From: Candidatus Aminicenantes bacterium RBG_16_66_30
GTDB lineage: Bacteria > Acidobacteriota > Aminicenantia > Aminicenantales > Saccharicenantaceae
Direction of reading: 5' to 3'
NCBI GenBank assembly: GCA_001775715.1
Contig: MEYC01000098.1
Coordinates: 4,122-37,384 of the forward strand
DNA: 33,263 nucleotides
Below, one piece after another: positions 31,424 through 33,263 of the stretch; the first letter of the stretch is position 1, and each line of letters begins with the position of its first letter. Position numbers and translations under genes: made by a program. The notes under the pieces were generated by a model. That model was given only the letters and a program-made list of their open reading frames with translations. It did not search any database and had not been told where the DNA came from.

Positions 31424-32074
31424 ATGCGGCGAAATTCCCTGCTGATTGTTTCGATCCTCGGACTGGCCGTTGTCCTGGTTTATTTGGGCGCGGCCACGGG
31501 CATCCTGAGGGGGGCGGACAACCTCACCCTGGCCCTTGTCTTCGCCATCGGCCCGGTGGCCATCGTCGGGGTCATATCCATTTCCCGACGGCTGGCGCCG
31601 CAGGGGGGAAGCCTGGTCCTGAGGGCCGGGACGACGTTCCTGACCATCGGCTTCGCCTTGTTCACCCTCATGCTCGTCGTCCAGCAGACGATCTTCATCC
31701 AGTTCCGCCAGTTTCGCTCCGAGGCGGCGGGCCAGGCGGTCCAGGACGCGCTGGCCCTCGTCTTCAAGGGCGTCAATCTCGTCCAGCTCGGCGCGGATGT
31801 CGCCTTCGATATCTTTTATTGTCTCGGCATGATCCTGCTCGCGGCGGTGATGTATCGCCATCGCGATTTCGGCAAGGTCTTCGGGATCTTCGGGATCGCC
31901 TCCGCGGCTGCGCTGTTGGCCTTTAACCTCTACACGTTCCCGTATATCCCGGCCGATTCGGGCCTCGTCGACCTTGGCCCCGTCACCGGCCTGTGGTGGC
32001 TCGCGGTGATCGTGCAGTTTTTCCGGCTCGAGCGAAAAGCCAGGAGCGCGGCGAAGCCGGTCAGGGAGCCTTGA
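31424..32074 (+). CDS. Six-helix membrane protein of unknown function
   Basis: This 216-residue protein has six hydrophobic segments: SLLIVSILGLAVVLVYLGAA, LTLALVFAIGPVAIVGVIS, TTFLTIGFALFTLMLVVQQTIF, AFDIFYCLGMILLAAVMY, FGIFGIASAAALLAFNLYTF and VTGLWWLAVIVQFFRL. The basic tail (RLERKARSAAKPVREP) favours a cytoplasmic C-terminus. I do not recognise the family, and no catalytic motif is visible. ATG 31424 is chosen because AGAAGGAG precedes it; the ORF start at 31391 lies within the likely -10 box TACAAT (31387-31392). It converges on the TIM-barrel gene. Confidence 0.72.
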   Translation: MRRNSLLIVSILGLAVVLVYLGAATGILRGADNLTLALVFAIGPVAIVGVISISRRLAPQGGSLVLRAGTTFLTIGFALFTLMLVVQQTIFIQFRQFRSEAAGQAVQDALALVFKGVNLVQLGADVAFDIFYCLGMILLAAVMYRHRDFGKVFGIFGIASAAALLAFNLYTFPYIPADSGLVDLGPVTGLWWLAVIVQFFRLERKARSAAKPVREP

Positions 32075-32120
32075 TCCCGAAAGACGCGCTCGATACGGGA
32101 GGGATCGCCGCCGGCCGGAC

Positions 32121-33005
32121 TCAGAGGCCGCGGCCCATCTTCCGGAGCCCCTCGAGGCACCCCCTGATATTGCCCATGGGGTCGTCGCCGACTTCGTGCT
32201 CGACGACATACCAGACCGTGCCGGCGGTCGTCTCACAGACCTGGAAGACCTCGGCCCAGGGGACGACGCCCTGCCCGATCACGGCCGCATCGGGTCCGCC
32301 GTGTTCCTTGACGTGGACGCTCGCGGAGCGGCCGGGGTACTTTTTCAGGATGGCCACGGGATCCCCTCCGCCGTCCAGGCAGTTGCCCGTGTCGTTCTGC
32401 ATGATGACATCCGGACCGGTGTTGTCGAAGAAGATCTCCCACGAGGTCGTGTCGCCGAGCTTGCGGAAGTCGCCGGCGTGGGCGTGGTAGCCGACGCGCA
32501 TGCCCTGCTCCTTGGCCTTGGCCGCGATCTCGTCGAACCTCTTGGCCATCTCGAGCCAGCCCGGAGCGCCCTCGACCCGGAGGCTGGGGACGATGAGGAA
32601 TGTATTGCCCAGGATGGCGTGAAGCTCGGCCGTGGCCTTGAGGTTGTCGCCGGTGACGGTCTCGAGGCCCGTGTGTGTGCCGCAGCACTTCAGGCCGTTC
32701 GCGTCGAGGAGCTTCCTCAGCTCCTTCGGCTTGGCCTCCCAGCCGTAATAGCCGGCGAATTCGACGCCTTTATAGCCCATCTTGCCGATGGCCTCGAGGA
32801 CGGCGGGGAGGTCCTTGGCCGCGAGATCGCGGACCGAATAGAGCTGGACGCCGACGGGGATCTTCTTGCGCGGTCCCCCCGCCTGCCGGGTCGCGGCGAG
32901 CAAAGCGTCGCGGCCTTTCCAGCCGACGAGTCCGGCCCCGGCCCCGACCGTGGCGGTTTTGATAAAATCGCGTCGCGAGAATCCTGCCGTTCCGTGTTTC
33001 TTCAT
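32121..33005 (-). CDS. Tat-exported sugar phosphate isomerase/epimerase-like TIM-barrel protein
   Basis: This 294-residue protein belongs to the AP_endonuc_2/xylose isomerase-like superfamily. A Tat signal (FSRRDFIKTATVGAGAGLVGW) is followed by barrel motifs: VGVQLYSVRD, GYKGVEFAGYYG with a likely metal Glu, GYHAHAGDF, MQNDTGNC, SVHVKEHGG and YVVEHE. These provide the usual Glu/His/Asp metal ligands. The exported members often sit with carbohydrate genes and may act on sugars outside the cytoplasm; the substrate here is unknown. The start is set by AAGGAGGAG. Confidence 0.85.
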   Translation of the reverse strand: MKKHGTAGFSRRDFIKTATVGAGAGLVGWKGRDALLAATRQAGGPRKKIPVGVQLYSVRDLAAKDLPAVLEAIGKMGYKGVEFAGYYGWEAKPKELRKLLDANGLKCCGTHTGLETVTGDNLKATAELHAILGNTFLIVPSLRVEGAPGWLEMAKRFDEIAAKAKEQGMRVGYHAHAGDFRKLGDTTSWEIFFDNTGPDVIMQNDTGNCLDGGGDPVAILKKYPGRSASVHVKEHGGPDAAVIGQGVVPWAEVFQVCETTAGTVWYVVEHEVGDDPMGNIRGCLEGLRKMGRGL

Positions 33006-33044
33006 ACGCTCCTCCTTCGAGGCCCTGTGGCCTTCCTCTGTCCA

Positions 33045-33073
33045 AGTATAGAGGGCCTAAATCGGGGACACAA
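33045..33073 (-). promoter_or_regulatory. Possible promoter for the TIM-barrel gene
   Basis: On the minus strand TTGTGT (33073-33068), 17 bases, TATACT (33050-33045). The -10 is strong and the -35 weak. The expected start is near 33038, about 33 bases before the ATG. Confidence 0.5.
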
Positions 33074-33263
33074 TACCAATTCCCCAATTATTTGGTTCTT
33101 CTCCCTTTTCCGGGAATCCTCTCGAGGCGGCGAGGGATGTTGCCTCGAAGATCCCCGTCCGTGGAGGGGGGACCGGCGGGGAGCGAAGTCCTCGGAGCGA
33201 CCATCAGCGCCGCCCCGGAGCAACCCGGAGGGGCGGTGCTGGGAAATATCTGAAGAAAGCGCT
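33074..33263. other. Non-coding end of window rich in inverted repeats
   Basis: No convincing ORF is seen; the track ORF at 33002-33223 runs antisense to promoter DNA and lacks any motif. Inverted repeats include TCGAGGC/GCCTCGA (33122-33148), CCCC/GGGG pairs around 33153-33178, and an 11-bp stem AGCGCCGCCCC / GGGGCGGTGCT (33206-33240, one G-T pair). It could be a structured RNA, a palindromic repeat unit or the edge of a mobile element cut by the window. Confidence 0.4.

Noticed and set aside
33002-33223. 73-residue minus-strand ORF near the window end
   Set aside because: It overlaps promoter sequence and hairpins, has no ribosome site or domain, and is Arg/Pro-rich as expected by chance.

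Overview
The window looks like chromosomal DNA of a GC-rich, Gram-negative-type bacterium. Evidence for two membranes includes an RND efflux pump with periplasmic adaptor, several lipoproteins, a beta-barrel-like outer membrane protein and two Tat-exported proteins. The mix of a 6-bladed beta-propeller secreted protein, a C69 dipeptidase, an M55 aminopeptidase, GH16 and GH78 glycosidases and corrinoid/folate one-carbon enzymes resembles Acidobacteriota-related lineages such as Candidatus Aminicenantes. That placement is an inference from gene content; no marker gene is present. No rRNA, tRNA or CRISPR array was recognised.

Layout. 1-1403: an intact IS element with one DDE transposase and doubled terminal boxes. 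1420-6351: secreted proteins on the plus strand (a six-repeat Kelch-type lipoprotein, a Cys-rich DUF3795-type protein, a 6-bladed propeller protein, a C69 peptidase). 6418-9731: an ABC exporter (one ATPase, two ABC-2 permeases). 9738-11782: a convergent OmpR-type two-component system. 11972-14359: a regulator that appears to join a sigma-region-2-like segment to a LuxR helix-turn-helix, then a lipoprotein with three InlB-like repeats and a C-terminal DNRLRE-like domain. 14373-19793: a minus-strand operon for CusB-like adaptor (with C-terminal YHS domain), CusA-like RND pump and a GH16 lipoprotein, joined by 4-nt overlaps and headed by a possible 7-codon leader ORF. 19997-22159: a Tat-exported multicopper oxidase.

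22445-25120: a one-carbon module made of an MtaA/MtbA-like zinc methyltransferase (plus) facing a methyltetrahydrofolate:corrinoid methyltransferase-like protein and a MetF-like protein (minus). 25382-25893: an RRM RNA-binding protein with a structured leader and stacked terminators. 25956-29272: a small secreted protein coupled to a GH78 alpha-L-rhamnosidase. 29289-33005: an outer membrane protein, an M55 D-aminopeptidase, a six-helix membrane protein and a Tat-exported TIM-barrel isomerase-like protein. 33074-33263: non-coding DNA rich in inverted repeats.

How it fits together. 14.4-22.2 kb reads as a copper/silver resistance locus (RND pump plus oxidase), possibly controlled by the nearby CusRS-like two-component system, although no outer membrane channel is present. 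Genes are often coupled by ATGA/GTGA overlaps. Many transcription units have a recognisable TTGAC(A/T)-17/18-TATNNT promoter close upstream, and these were used to choose between alternative starts.
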